This document shows positions 52,001 to 59,301 of a DNA stretch of 64,000 bases, in pieces; position 1 is the first letter of the stretch, and each line of letters opens with the position of its first letter. This DNA comes from Chryseobacterium indologenes (GTDB lineage: Bacteria; Bacteroidota; Bacteroidia; Flavobacteriales; Weeksellaceae): contig DJTE01000017.1 in assembly GCA_002439165.1 (NCBI GenBank), positions 48,944 to 112,943 on the forward strand, read 5' to 3'. Below the pieces are notes generated by a model. The model was not told where the DNA came from. It did no database searches and was given only the letters and a program-made list of their open reading frames with translations. Made by a program: the position numbers and the translations under genes.

Positions 52001-53820
52001 CTGGCATCAATGGCTTTCTGAAGACTGATGATCTCTTCTGAAATCTGCCGGGCTTTCTCTTCATAAGGCAGCAATGCGCCTTCCTGAAGCAGAAAATCCA
52101 CACAGGCATTGGACAGCTCGGTATAACGTTCTGCCAGTGATTTTTCCAGAGCGTCGAGAAGTGCCATATCAGCATATTTCAGTTCCCTTGCTCCGGTTAC
52201 CTCTCCTCTTAAAGTTCTGATCTGGGAAAGGGCATCAATATATTCCGTAAGCTGGGAGTAGTGAAGCCTTTTGGTATCATCCAGTATTTTCCGGCAGGAC
52301 AGTTTTATTTTCTCTAAAGCTTCTTCCGTATTTTTTCTCTGTTCTACAACCTTTTCATATTCATTGATCGCTGAATGGGCAATTTTCCGAATCTCTTTAA
52401 GCGGCTGATCCAGTTTCTGAACTTCATTTTCCCCCAGGAAATAATAGGTATCCAGAATAAAGGTCGAAAGCTTGACAATATCATCATACAGCCCGCTGTA
52501 TGAGTCTTTTTTATTAAGAAGCGTGATCAGCTCCTGGCTTTCTGCCATTACCCTTACAATATCTTTGTTTCCGATTTTGTAGATCAGGCTGTCCGCTTTT
52601 TCAGGATTCGGCTGAAGTTCTTTAGAGAAAGGAGTCTGCCAGATCTGGGCCAGATGATGTTTGGTGGTTTCAATGCTTTCCCTGAGATAGATCAGCTTTC
52701 CGTCATTCAGAAGGGAAAACCCGCTGCATCGGATGGGTGTTTCTATGGTCTGGGTAATGATGTTGTAGGAGATCAGCTGATAATTATTGGTTTTATCATC
52801 ATAGAAAACATAGAGGAAATTTTCCCCATTGGGTTCTGTTACTGTTTTCAGGTAATACAGCCTGTTCTGATCCTGAGAAATGACTTTCAGGCCACCGGTC
52901 TGCAAAGCGTATCCATTGGAAAATAAAACGCCCTGGTTTTCCGGAAGCAGCAGTCCTGAATATTTCAGGGCATCCGCTCTTGAAACGGTTTTTTCCTTGT
53001 GATTATAAATAAAATAACGTTCTGTTTCCTGGTAAGGCTTTATTTTAAACAGAACAAGATTATCCAGATCACAGAAATGGATCTCCGCATCATCAAGATT
53101 CTGGTCTTTATGGATGACATCTTCGGAATAAATTCCTTTTCCGGTATCTGTATTGTCTTCTACCTTGATGGTGATGTCTCCGCCAATGCTTTCTACAAAA
53201 ACTTTATCTGCCAGGGAAATATGGGGATGCTTACCGGACCGCTGCATATCTCTGGTGGCTTTTGTCCATACGAAGCCATGCTGCTGCGGGTATGATGTTT
53301 CCGAAGCACTTCTGGAGTCTACATAAGTCAGCTGGCTGTCTCTGATCAGCCATTTAAAAGCTTTGATATCTGAAGTACTCTCTGAAAGCTGGAAAACCAT
53401 ATAGAGATAATTCTCTGTAAAAGCGAATCTTGCAAAGAAAGTATTCCTGTAATATTTGTAAAGGTTTTTGAATTCGTCAATAAACACCTCATCATTGATC
53501 AGGGTATAATCCTGAGGCTCGAAACGGTTTTTATTGATCCTGTATATTGAAAAAACATCCGAAATATTGATTTCCGTCTGCAGTCCCAGATGGGCATTGG
53601 ACCCAAAGATCAGCTGATCTCCCAGAGAAAAAATATCTTTGGCGATACAGTTGTGGTCTGTGGAAATCCTTTCGTTGGCAATAAGAGAAAAATCTATTCC
53701 TCCAAAAATGCTTTTACGGCTTTCATTAAGCTTCTGAAGTCTTTGGATCAGATCATTCTTCTGCTCATTCAGGCGGTTCTGAATAATTTCGTATGTTCCG
53801 GAATTAAGTTTTTCTGACAT
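49015..53820 (-). CDS. Giant AAA+ ATPase of the 'DNA repair ATPase' (DUF3686-like) type
   Basis: 1601 residues, no signal or membrane helix. The first ~450 residues look like a beta-rich, propeller-like domain (FARFAFTENYLYMVFQLSES, RYFIYNHKEKTVSRADALKY); about 450-880 is long coiled coil; 880-1180 is a helical domain. The AAA+ module has Walker A SPPGYGKTT (about 1244-1252), Walker B VMLYLDDIQH (about 1312) and sensor-1 in LVMAGNPYTENGE. I recall this plan as proteins labelled 'DNA repair ATPase' (DUF3686), a name with little experimental basis. The gene follows flotillin, NfeD-like, PspA and YbjN-like genes, which suggests a membrane-associated remodelling role. A hairpin at 54013 may limit read-through from flotillin. 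Confidence 0.85.
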   Translation of the reverse strand: MSEKLNSGTYEIIQNRLNEQKNDLIQRLQKLNESRKSIFGGIDFSLIANERISTDHNCIAKDIFSLGDQLIFGSNAHLGLQTEINISDVFSIYRINKNRFEPQDYTLINDEVFIDEFKNLYKYYRNTFFARFAFTENYLYMVFQLSESTSDIKAFKWLIRDSQLTYVDSRSASETSYPQQHGFVWTKATRDMQRSGKHPHISLADKVFVESIGGDITIKVEDNTDTGKGIYSEDVIHKDQNLDDAEIHFCDLDNLVLFKIKPYQETERYFIYNHKEKTVSRADALKYSGLLLPENQGVLFSNGYALQTGGLKVISQDQNRLYYLKTVTEPNGENFLYVFYDDKTNNYQLISYNIITQTIETPIRCSGFSLLNDGKLIYLRESIETTKHHLAQIWQTPFSKELQPNPEKADSLIYKIGNKDIVRVMAESQELITLLNKKDSYSGLYDDIVKLSTFILDTYYFLGENEVQKLDQPLKEIRKIAHSAINEYEKVVEQRKNTEEALEKIKLSCRKILDDTKRLHYSQLTEYIDALSQIRTLRGEVTGARELKYADMALLDALEKSLAERYTELSNACVDFLLQEGALLPYEEKARQISEEIISLQKAIDARTIEENINTLSGQLELLVDIVNNLKIEDTSQSTQIIENISQIFARLNQERLELGKRKREISGKELASDFQAQITLFDQAVINFLELSQTPEKCDEYLTKLSIQLEEMGTKFVDFEEFIRKIEEKREEIYGHFQNKRVQLTETRNKRTQNLFEAAQRILKSVQTKAESFDSENEINGYFASDLMVEKVRDLARQLAELEDSAKSEEIQTLLKTSRQEAVRKLKDKKEIYVDGENVIALGDYQFAVNRQKLDLTLVLRNAQYYYHLTGTSFYEPLHFDTTEDFREVWNQEFVSENAQVKRFEYLAWNVFSARKKVATEPENETAVQEFTAAHFGEGLVKGVHDKDALVIVSKLQQIHNELGLMRFSAGERALAQLFWFFLKEERKEYYIRQFDAAEIISRSFANVQGFEYLLKDLSEEIRTFASETQFLNNMDCYNAALYLKQENRENFLITEQAGALYELFLKELKEKGKDLEFIEQIKAMYVYPSACYYTAESALKAFDPAADENVIREAAAFLITRQFDPKNIRHVSYESTVKDLKSLEKDTEYTLNYFEFASRLSYFNNITVPKYKKLQELKYNWVGEKKKALKLDTFQPQVLSSFVRNKLINDVYFPLIGANLAKQLGTAGSDKRTDRMGMLLLVSPPGYGKTTLMEYMAERMGLVFMKINGPSLGYDILSTDPSEARNAGARQELEKLNLALEMGDNVMLYLDDIQHCNPEFLQKFISLADGQRKIEGIYNGESKTYDLRSKRFCLVMAGNPYTENGEKFKIPDMLANRSDTYNLGEISGARTDLFDLSLIENSLMSNEYLTRLTQPGIDNLYELYECVLTNNPADNLKGNFSSGEIADFRAVLENTVTVRDMILKVNREYIASAAMSDDYRNEPPFKLQGSYRNMNKLIAQIQPILKKNEVIQIVLDHYQNESQTLTTGAEANMLKLKELIGTISEEENKRWNEIKKTFVKNKTIKGLGENDRMSQIVALLAQFGDGLEGIKEVLRKTEL

Positions 53821-53880
53821 AGTGTTGGATTAGGTTGTCCTTGCGGCCATAGGGCAGCATATCTTGGGGTGGAATTTATA

Positions 53881-54004
53881 ATGCTTTGCTTTGATCTTCA
53901 TTTAAACCTTATAGGTTTTCAGAACCTATAAGGTTGTAACATAAGATATACCTTTATTTTTTTTGGCTGATTATCAGTAAATTAAAATTATTTCAGCAAA
54001 GCAT
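53881..54004. repeat. Small palindromic element between flotillin and the ATPase
   Basis: The outer arms ATGCTTTGCT (53881-53890) and AGCAAAGCAT (53995-54004) are perfect inverted repeats. Inside is a 13-bp hairpin, AACCTTATAGGTT (53905-53917) with AACCTATAAGGTT (53923-53935). The size and shape suggest a non-coding miniature mobile or REP-like element. Confidence 0.5.
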
Positions 54005-54012
54005 CATATTTT

Positions 54013-54048
54013 AAAAAAGCCTTATTGAAAAATATAGGGAGGCTTTTG
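54013..54048 (-). terminator. Terminator after the flotillin gene
   Basis: AAAAGCCT-type arms (54015-54022 and 54040-54047) pair over 8 bases. On the minus strand the second arm is followed by TTTTTT. Confidence 0.6.
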
Positions 54049-54056
54049 GTAATGTA

Positions 54057-56078
54057 TTAAATCGGGCTGTTATTTACCGGTTTATTTTCCACCCCCAGAT
54101 GTTTCGCCATGTCGAGAGCTCTTTCCAGGATACCTCTTTCCTGCTGATCCGCAACACTGTTCAGTTTAAAGATCAGGGAAGCGATGCTCATGTTTTTAAT
54201 GTCGTCTGATGAGATTTTGTATTTATCTACCATTCCCATTACTTTACCGATGATGTTTTCACCGTCTCCGAGAAGGTTTTCTCTGAGAATCTGCGCATTT
54301 TCGCTGTGATTTACAAATTTATCCAGTCCTTTTCCGGCGGAAACCTGGCGGATCACATTGTCGAAGAAGGTATTATCTCCTCCTACAATATCAATTTTAG
54401 CAGATTTGAATGCTTCTGCCAATACCAGTGACTGCGCGTCTGCAATGTCTTTCTGAATCGCAATCTGAGCCAGTTCCACTTCTTTTTCTTTGTTCAGTTT
54501 CAGACGGAATTCTTCGTGGTCTTTTCCTGCTTCGTTCAGTTTTTTCATGGCTTCTGCCTTTTCGGTAATTCCCGCAGCTTCTGCCAGTGCTTTTTCTTTG
54601 ATCACTTCTGCCTGTGCAATTCCTTCTTTTTTCACCGCATCCGCTTTTTTCTCGATCACCACAGCTTCTACAATACCCTGTCTTTCTGCCGCGTCTGCTT
54701 TGGCATGTAATACCTGAGCTTCAGATAATCCCACGGTAGCTTCTTCTTTTGCTTTGGCATCTGCAATGATCTTGCGTGCTTCCGCTTCTTTTTCTGCGGC
54801 ATCTCTTTTCGCCTGAGCTTCGATCACATATTTCTGAGCATCTTTTTCTGCTGCCAGTTTTCTTGCTTCTGCGGCTCTGGTTTCTTCGATCAGCTTTTTC
54901 TCTGCTTCCTGAGTGGCCAGCGTAATTTCTACCTGTTTGTTTCTTTCCGCGGTTTTGAATGCTTCAAGGTCTTTGATTCCCTGCTGTTCTTCGACTACGG
55001 TTTTTTCCATAGTTAAACGCTCACGGATCGCATCCTGAATACTTTTCTTCTCAAGTTCGATGGCTTTATCTTTTTCAATCTGTGCCAGGGAAACGATTCT
55101 TTCTCTTTCGGTAGCTTCAAGAGCTTTGTCTTTCATTACCCTTTCTGTTTCTACCAGGTCTGCACGCTCTTTATTTTTAGCTGCGATCACAACCTGGCGA
55201 AGTTTGTTTTCTTCTGCAATCTGCAGTTTTTCTTCCGTAGCGATGCGAACAGATTCATATCTCAGACGCTCTTCTTCTTCTACTTTTAAGATTTCTGCAT
55301 TTTCACGGGCCTTGATATTGGCTACTTCTCTTTTTTGAGATTCTTCTTTTTCTGCCAGCTGTTTTTCAAGTTCCAGAATAGCTTCACGGGCTTCTACGTT
55401 CTGTTTGGTAATGGTTTTTTCCTCATCCCTGCGTACCTGGTTGGCTTTAATATTCTGAGTAGCGGTAAGTTCTGTAATCTTTTTAATCCCTTCAGAATCA
55501 AGGATATTGTCTTTATCAAGTTTATCAATGGAGGTCTGTTCCAGATAGTCGATTGCACAGTCATCAAGAACATATCCGTTAAGGTCTGTTCCGATGATGT
55601 GAAGAATTTCCTGACGGAATTCACTTCTTGCCTCGTACAGTTCTGTAAAATCAAATTTCTTTCCTACGGTTTTAAGTGCTTCCGAGAATTTCGCTTCAAA
55701 GAGCTCTCTTAAAGTCTGTGCATCGGAGGCTCTCTGACATCCGATCGTTTGGGCTACATTGATGATATCGTCTACTGATTTGTTGACACGGATAAAAAAA
55801 GCCACCTGAATATCGGCTCTCATATTATCTTTACAGATCAGTCCCGCTTTTCCTTCTCTTGCAATTTCCAGTTTTTTCACGGAAATATCCATAGATTCCA
55901 TACGGTGAATGATGGGGATTACGATACCTGCATTAAAAAATACTTTTGATCCGCCATATCCTGTTCTTAAAATAACGATTCCCTGAACGGTCTTCTTATA
56001 CATGGACAGGATCCAGAAAATCAACCCGACTGAAGCCACCACGGCAACAATAATTCCGGCAATAAAAGGTAAGTTCAT
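54057..56078 (-). CDS. Flotillin-family (YqiK-like) membrane protein
   Basis: 673 residues. An N-terminal membrane helix (about 5-26, IAGIIVAVVASVGLIFWILS) is followed by an SPFH/band-7 domain (about 35-200; VIPIIHRMESMDISVKKLEI, KDNMRADIQVAFFIRV). A long coiled coil rich in Ala/Glu/Lys repeats (about 210-560, with AEAxxE-type units such as ADAAERQGIVEAVVIEKKAD) precedes a helical end. Flotillins oligomerise and organise membrane domains. E. coli YqiK is paired with YqiJ, an OB-fold membrane protein, and here an equivalent gene lies just upstream. PspA is two genes upstream. Confidence 0.94.
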   Translation of the reverse strand: MNLPFIAGIIVAVVASVGLIFWILSMYKKTVQGIVILRTGYGGSKVFFNAGIVIPIIHRMESMDISVKKLEIAREGKAGLICKDNMRADIQVAFFIRVNKSVDDIINVAQTIGCQRASDAQTLRELFEAKFSEALKTVGKKFDFTELYEARSEFRQEILHIIGTDLNGYVLDDCAIDYLEQTSIDKLDKDNILDSEGIKKITELTATQNIKANQVRRDEEKTITKQNVEAREAILELEKQLAEKEESQKREVANIKARENAEILKVEEEERLRYESVRIATEEKLQIAEENKLRQVVIAAKNKERADLVETERVMKDKALEATERERIVSLAQIEKDKAIELEKKSIQDAIRERLTMEKTVVEEQQGIKDLEAFKTAERNKQVEITLATQEAEKKLIEETRAAEARKLAAEKDAQKYVIEAQAKRDAAEKEAEARKIIADAKAKEEATVGLSEAQVLHAKADAAERQGIVEAVVIEKKADAVKKEGIAQAEVIKEKALAEAAGITEKAEAMKKLNEAGKDHEEFRLKLNKEKEVELAQIAIQKDIADAQSLVLAEAFKSAKIDIVGGDNTFFDNVIRQVSAGKGLDKFVNHSENAQILRENLLGDGENIIGKVMGMVDKYKISSDDIKNMSIASLIFKLNSVADQQERGILERALDMAKHLGVENKPVNNSPI

Positions 56079-56123
56079 AGTTTATTAATGTTTGTTTATA
56101 GTGAATGTGTTTTTTTGTTTTTT

Positions 56124-56186
56124 CTAAAAATACCGACTCAGGATATCCAGGATATAGCTGAATATAATCATAAAAATAGAAAGCAT
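56124..56186 (-). CDS. Possible 20-residue hydrophobic microprotein
   Basis: ATG at 56186 and TAG at 56124 encode MLSIFMIIFSYILDILSRYF, a single hydrophobic helix. It lies in the 120-base gap between the NfeD-like and flotillin genes of the PspA cluster. There is no other evidence of translation; an ORF this short can occur by chance. Confidence 0.2.
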   Translation of the reverse strand: MLSIFMIIFSYILDILSRYF

Positions 56187-56198
56187 ATTTTCAGTTTT

Positions 56199-56849
56199 TT
56201 AATATCTCATCGATTTCCGTACATAGTAAATTCTTTTGTCATAGTCTTCGTCTACGATCATAACGTGCGTTCCGTGTTCCAGTCTTACTCCGTTTTCACT
56301 TTTTACCATCAGGGTCATCGGGTCGCTGCCGATAAACACTTCCATCATCCCTATTTTATCGTCGTGTATACCGGATTTCAGTCTTCCTTCTCTTCCCAGA
56401 AAATCATGAGCTACTTCTCCCCTGTGATTTATCTCTTTAAAAAAGGGGTTTAAAGGCTTCAGAATCAGCTTCGTCAGCAGCATTCCGGCAATCAGCAGCG
56501 GAAAGAGTGCCAAAATTCCCAGCCATACGGGCATGGTTACAAAATAATTCAGATAAAAGGATCCCAGCCAGGCGATCAGAAGCGACAGGGTAAGGAAATA
56601 CGTCATCGGAACGATATCCAGGTTAAGAAATTTCAGGAACTGCATCCATGCGGAGGCATCGTGATCAGCAATATGAACATGTCCGTCCGGGGAATCTGCC
56701 CCGGCATCCAGGTCATGATGTATTCCCACATCAATATCCAATCCGGTAAGTATGGTAAATATCCAGTAGATCACCGACAGGATCAGCAAGACGCTCAATA
56801 CGGTGTTTACCGGGGAAAATGCTGTATTTAAAAATTCCTGAAAGGTCAT
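56199..56849 (-). CDS. NfeD/YqiJ-like membrane protein with OB fold
   Basis: 216 residues. Three membrane helices (about 17-36, 79-98 and 107-127) are separated by an acidic/His-rich loop (IHHDLDAGADSPDGHVHIADH, about 43-63, here within the 20-residue limit by halves). The C-terminal ~75 residues form a beta-rich OB-fold-like domain (REGRLKSGIHDDKIGMMEVF, TLMVKSENGVRLEHGTHVMI). NfeD/YqiJ proteins partner flotillins, and the flotillin gene is next. Position between PspA and flotillin supports the same membrane-stress module. The His-rich loop could bind metal. Confidence 0.82.
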   Translation of the reverse strand: MTFQEFLNTAFSPVNTVLSVLLILSVIYWIFTILTGLDIDVGIHHDLDAGADSPDGHVHIADHDASAWMQFLKFLNLDIVPMTYFLTLSLLIAWLGSFYLNYFVTMPVWLGILALFPLLIAGMLLTKLILKPLNPFFKEINHRGEVAHDFLGREGRLKSGIHDDKIGMMEVFIGSDPMTLMVKSENGVRLEHGTHVMIVDEDYDKRIYYVRKSMRY

Positions 56850-56851
56850 AT

Positions 56852-57553
56852 CTAGCCTTTTTTAAGTGTTTCTTTTAATCTGTTTAAAGCTTCTTCGGCT
56901 TCTGTGTCTTTAGTATTGACCATAGCATCTATTTCTTCATCAATACTTTTCCCGGCTTTTGAGATATCGGCGTAGGCTTCTGCAACAGCTTCCTGCTGAA
57001 CGACTCTTTCTTTAAGCTTTTCCAGCATGGTTACGGCACTGCTGTTGTCTATCTGGGTCATTTTCTGGTTGATATCTCTGGTAGCTTCGCTTACCTGAAC
57101 TCTTGCTTTCAGCGTAATCAGTTCATTTTCCCATTTGGCAATACTGGATTTCAGATGGGCGATACCGGTCTGCATTTTTTCACAGTCAGCCTGGAGTTTT
57201 TCATGCTCTTTCTGAAGAATGGCGGCACTTTCTTTGGAGGAAGTCTGTTTTTTCAGGGCTTCTTTAGCCAGACGGTCAGCTTCGGAAGGATCTGCTTCTC
57301 CTTTTTCTGCTTTCTGAACAATGACTACGGCTTTATTGTAGTAATCTTCGGCTATCTGTTCTTCTGCTTCTGCCGCATTTTTTTTACGGATAGCCAGCGC
57401 TTTCAGCTGAGCCAGAGCTTCAATGCTTTTACCCAGCTCTTCTTTCATTTCCCTGATCCCCTGTTCAGTTAAATTAATAGGATCTTCAAAGCTGTCGATC
57501 ACCGAATGGATCTCTGCCTTTCCTATTGTTAATAGTCTTTTAAAAATGTTCAT
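56852..57553 (-). CDS. PspA/IM30-family membrane-stress protein
   Basis: 233 residues, nearly all alpha-helical. It starts MNIFKRLLTIGKAEIHSVID, like the PspA amphipathic helix that binds stressed membranes, followed by EDPINLTEQGIREMKEELGK and long coiled coils (QKEHEKLQADCEKMQTGIAH). PspA/IM30 proteins form ESCRT-III-like assemblies that protect damaged membranes. The gene is 2 bases from the NfeD-like gene and 18 from the YbjN-like gene. No PspB/PspC or PspF is next to it, so regulation differs from E. coli Psp. Confidence 0.94.
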   Translation of the reverse strand: MNIFKRLLTIGKAEIHSVIDSFEDPINLTEQGIREMKEELGKSIEALAQLKALAIRKKNAAEAEEQIAEDYYNKAVVIVQKAEKGEADPSEADRLAKEALKKQTSSKESAAILQKEHEKLQADCEKMQTGIAHLKSSIAKWENELITLKARVQVSEATRDINQKMTQIDNSSAVTMLEKLKERVVQQEAVAEAYADISKAGKSIDEEIDAMVNTKDTEAEEALNRLKETLKKG

Positions 57554-57571
57554 GACAATATCTTTTGTAAA

Positions 57572-57967
57572 TTACTTACTCATTTCAAGCATTTCGTTGG
57601 CAAATTCCCCTACAAGAATTCCCAGTGAATTGATGGAGGCCATTACTTCGTTCTGCGCCATATTATCCGTAGGAAGGGTGTCTCTGAAGATCACCCGTTT
57701 TCCTGTATGGTCCAGCACAAATGCACCGTGTACGATGTCCCTGTTTTTCTGAAGCAGGCTTCTGTATATTTTTTCGGTAGGATTTTGTATTTCGAACAGG
57801 AACTGCTCCATAATCAGGATAGAATCAGATATAATAAGGATCATATTCTTGATTCCGTTGGATTCTTTTTCTATGATTAAGATTCTCTGAGTTTCATCTT
57901 CCAGCGTAATATTAAATTCATAATCTAACAACCACTCTTTGACTGTTCTAAATATCTGATTTTTCAT
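57572..57967 (-). CDS. YbjN/secretion-chaperone-like protein
   Basis: 131 residues without signal or membrane helix. The alpha-beta pattern (VKEWLLDYEFNITLEDETQR; HGAFVLDHTGKRVIFRDTL; SLGILVGEFANEML) resembles the YbjN/type III secretion chaperone fold. Likely a small cytoplasmic partner for another cluster member. First gene of the PspA-flotillin-ATPase run, with a promoter 26 bases upstream. Family assignment is moderate. Confidence 0.65.
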   Translation of the reverse strand: MKNQIFRTVKEWLLDYEFNITLEDETQRILIIEKESNGIKNMILIISDSILIMEQFLFEIQNPTEKIYRSLLQKNRDIVHGAFVLDHTGKRVIFRDTLPTDNMAQNEVMASINSLGILVGEFANEMLEMSK

Positions 57968-57999
57968 GATGGTTTGTTTAGTTGTTAAAATTCTTTACA

Positions 58000-58007
58000 C
58001 AAATATA
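58000..58007 (-). promoter_or_regulatory. -7 promoter element of the PspA-flotillin operon
   Basis: On the minus strand this reads TATATTTG, matching TAnnTTTG, about 33 bases before the YbjN-like ATG. Confidence 0.6.
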
Positions 58008-58025
58008 AAATAAAATTTTCAAAAT

Positions 58026-58070
58026 GCAAATATTTTTAGCATTCATTTGTCTTATATTTTCTATATTTGC
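58026..58070. promoter_or_regulatory. Candidate operator: inverted GCAAATAT repeat
   Basis: GCAAATAT (58026-58033) and ATATTTGC (58063-58070) are perfect inverted repeats about 29 bases apart, in the region shared by the divergent operon and the XRE gene. The right arm overlaps the XRE -7 element. Confidence 0.4.
58062..58069 (+). promoter_or_regulatory. -7 promoter element of the XRE gene
   Basis: TATATTTG is an exact TAnnTTTG match, 20 bases before the ATG. Confidence 0.6.
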
Positions 58071-58088
58071 AAAAAAGATTAGACAAAA

Positions 58089-58700
58089 ATGAGCTTTTTC
58101 GGAACCAACATCAAGAAAATCAGACAGGTTAAAGGATTGAGCCAAAAGGCCTTTGCTGATCTCTTTGATTTAAACAGAGGAGTAATCAGCTCCTATGAAG
58201 AGGGGCGCGCAGAACCTAAAATAGAAACGATCCTGAAAGTAGCCAGCCATTTTAACCTGAATCTTGACAAATTACTGACCGAAACCTTGCAGGTGAATCA
58301 GTTAGCCAGTGTTTCCGACATTGATCAGCTGATGTTTTTTCCTGAACTGGCTATAAAGAACAATGCCAAAACGGGGACAGAACCAGAAAATAATTCTGCC
58401 AATTCTGCAATCCTGCAAAAACTATTAGCAAACACTGATGTGGTATACGAATTCACTCCTCAGCACCCTCTACTTTCACCATACCATTACGGAGACATTC
58501 TGTTTTTGAATAAAGCAGAGTACAGAAAGGAAGAATTTCAAACATTTGTAATCTTTACCGATGGCCATTTACAATATGCATCCGACAGCAGTCCGGAGCT
58601 CTACAAGATAACAGGTTCTGTTTCCACTTCGGAAAAAAATATTTTTACCGATATTTTTGCAAGACTGGAAGCCCTGGAAAAAAATATGGGCAGGAAATAA
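58089..58700 (+). CDS. XRE-family regulator with S24-like C-terminus
   Basis: 203 residues. The N-terminal helix-turn-helix (about 6-62) has IRQVKGLSQKAFADLFDLNR and ISSYEEGRAEPKIETILKVA. The C-terminal ~90 residues (LLSPYHYGDILFLNKAEYRK) resemble the S24 peptidase-like sensor domain of LexA/CI-type repressors; I do not see the catalytic Ser-Lys pair, so cleavage is unlikely. It is transcribed away from the PspA-flotillin-ATPase operon and shares its promoter region, so it is the natural candidate regulator. Ends at a strong terminator. Confidence 0.85.
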   Translation: MSFFGTNIKKIRQVKGLSQKAFADLFDLNRGVISSYEEGRAEPKIETILKVASHFNLNLDKLLTETLQVNQLASVSDIDQLMFFPELAIKNNAKTGTEPENNSANSAILQKLLANTDVVYEFTPQHPLLSPYHYGDILFLNKAEYRKEEFQTFVIFTDGHLQYASDSSPELYKITGSVSTSEKNIFTDIFARLEALEKNMGRK

Positions 58701-58792
58701 AGAATGCGGCCGGTTTCAGTATTGAAACACTACTTTAAACTATCTATGAATACACTTTTTGGGTAAGAAGCCCTTCCAAACGTATTAAAAGC

Positions 58793-58826
58793 AAAAATCT
58801 CTGCCATAACTGACAGAGATTTTTTA
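58793..58826 (+). terminator. Terminator after the XRE gene
   Basis: AAAAATCTCTG (58793-58803) pairs with CAGAGATTTTT (58814-58824), an 11-bp stem with T run. Confidence 0.8.
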
Positions 58827-58842
58827 AGCACTTTTAGCTCAG

Positions 58843-58924
58843 TGCGGATGAAGGGACTCGAACCCCCACGCCTCGCGGCACCAGATCCTAAGTCTGGCGT
58901 GGCTACCAATTACACCACATCCGC
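58843..58924 (-). tRNA. tRNA-Leu, anticodon TAG
   Basis: On the minus strand an 82-base cloverleaf: acceptor GCGGATG (5' end at 58924) with CATCCGC, anticodon stem CCAGA/TCTGG with loop CTTAGGA (anticodon TAG, reading CUA), a variable arm (TGCCGCGAGGCG), and a T arm GGGGGTTCGAGTCCC-type loop. The variable arm marks a class II tRNA. 3' CCA is not encoded. A -7 element (TATATTTG on the minus strand) is at 58941-58948. Confidence 0.95.
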
Positions 58925-58940
58925 AGGATTTATCTGGCGA

Positions 58941-58948
58941 CAAATATA
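58941..58948 (-). promoter_or_regulatory. -7 promoter element of the tRNA-Leu gene
   Basis: Minus strand TATATTTG, an exact TAnnTTTG match, 16 bases upstream of the tRNA 5' end. From here to 59164 I see nothing further apart from a weak promoter-like word near 59040. Confidence 0.6.
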
Positions 58949-59164
58949 GGACTTTAAATTAGATTTACAAAACAAAAAAACCAGTGTATTTCATAAAAAA
59001 CATCAAGTATTTGATAATATATACATTAGCGTTTCATAAATTTTTGTAGTTTAGTTTTCCTGAAGAAGACAGGCTGCATGTTATCTGAAAACTGAACAGA
59101 AAAAATCATTGAGCAGATATGCAGTAAAAAAAATGTCATTTTAAATACCAAAACTAAACCAGCC

Positions 59165-59296
59165 ATGCAATTCAAAACTTTCACTTCCAACCTGAATACC
59201 AATCAATTAAACTGTTACTCACCCTATAAACAACCTGGTGATTTCAGGAGAGTGCCATCCGAAATATTAATTCAGACATTTTACAGACAACGATAG
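59165..59296 (+). CDS. Possible 43-residue peptide upstream of the FAD oxidoreductase
   Basis: ATG at 59165, TAG at 59294. The product is polar (MQFKTFTSNLNTNQL..., ending in FYRQR) with one Cys and no signal peptide. It ends 5 bases before the FAD oxidoreductase start, as in a coupled pair. No family recognised. It could be a leader peptide, a small protein, a modified-peptide precursor, or chance. Confidence 0.35.
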   Translation: MQFKTFTSNLNTNQLNCYSPYKQPGDFRRVPSEILIQTFYRQR

Positions 59297-59301
59297 TGTA
59301 A

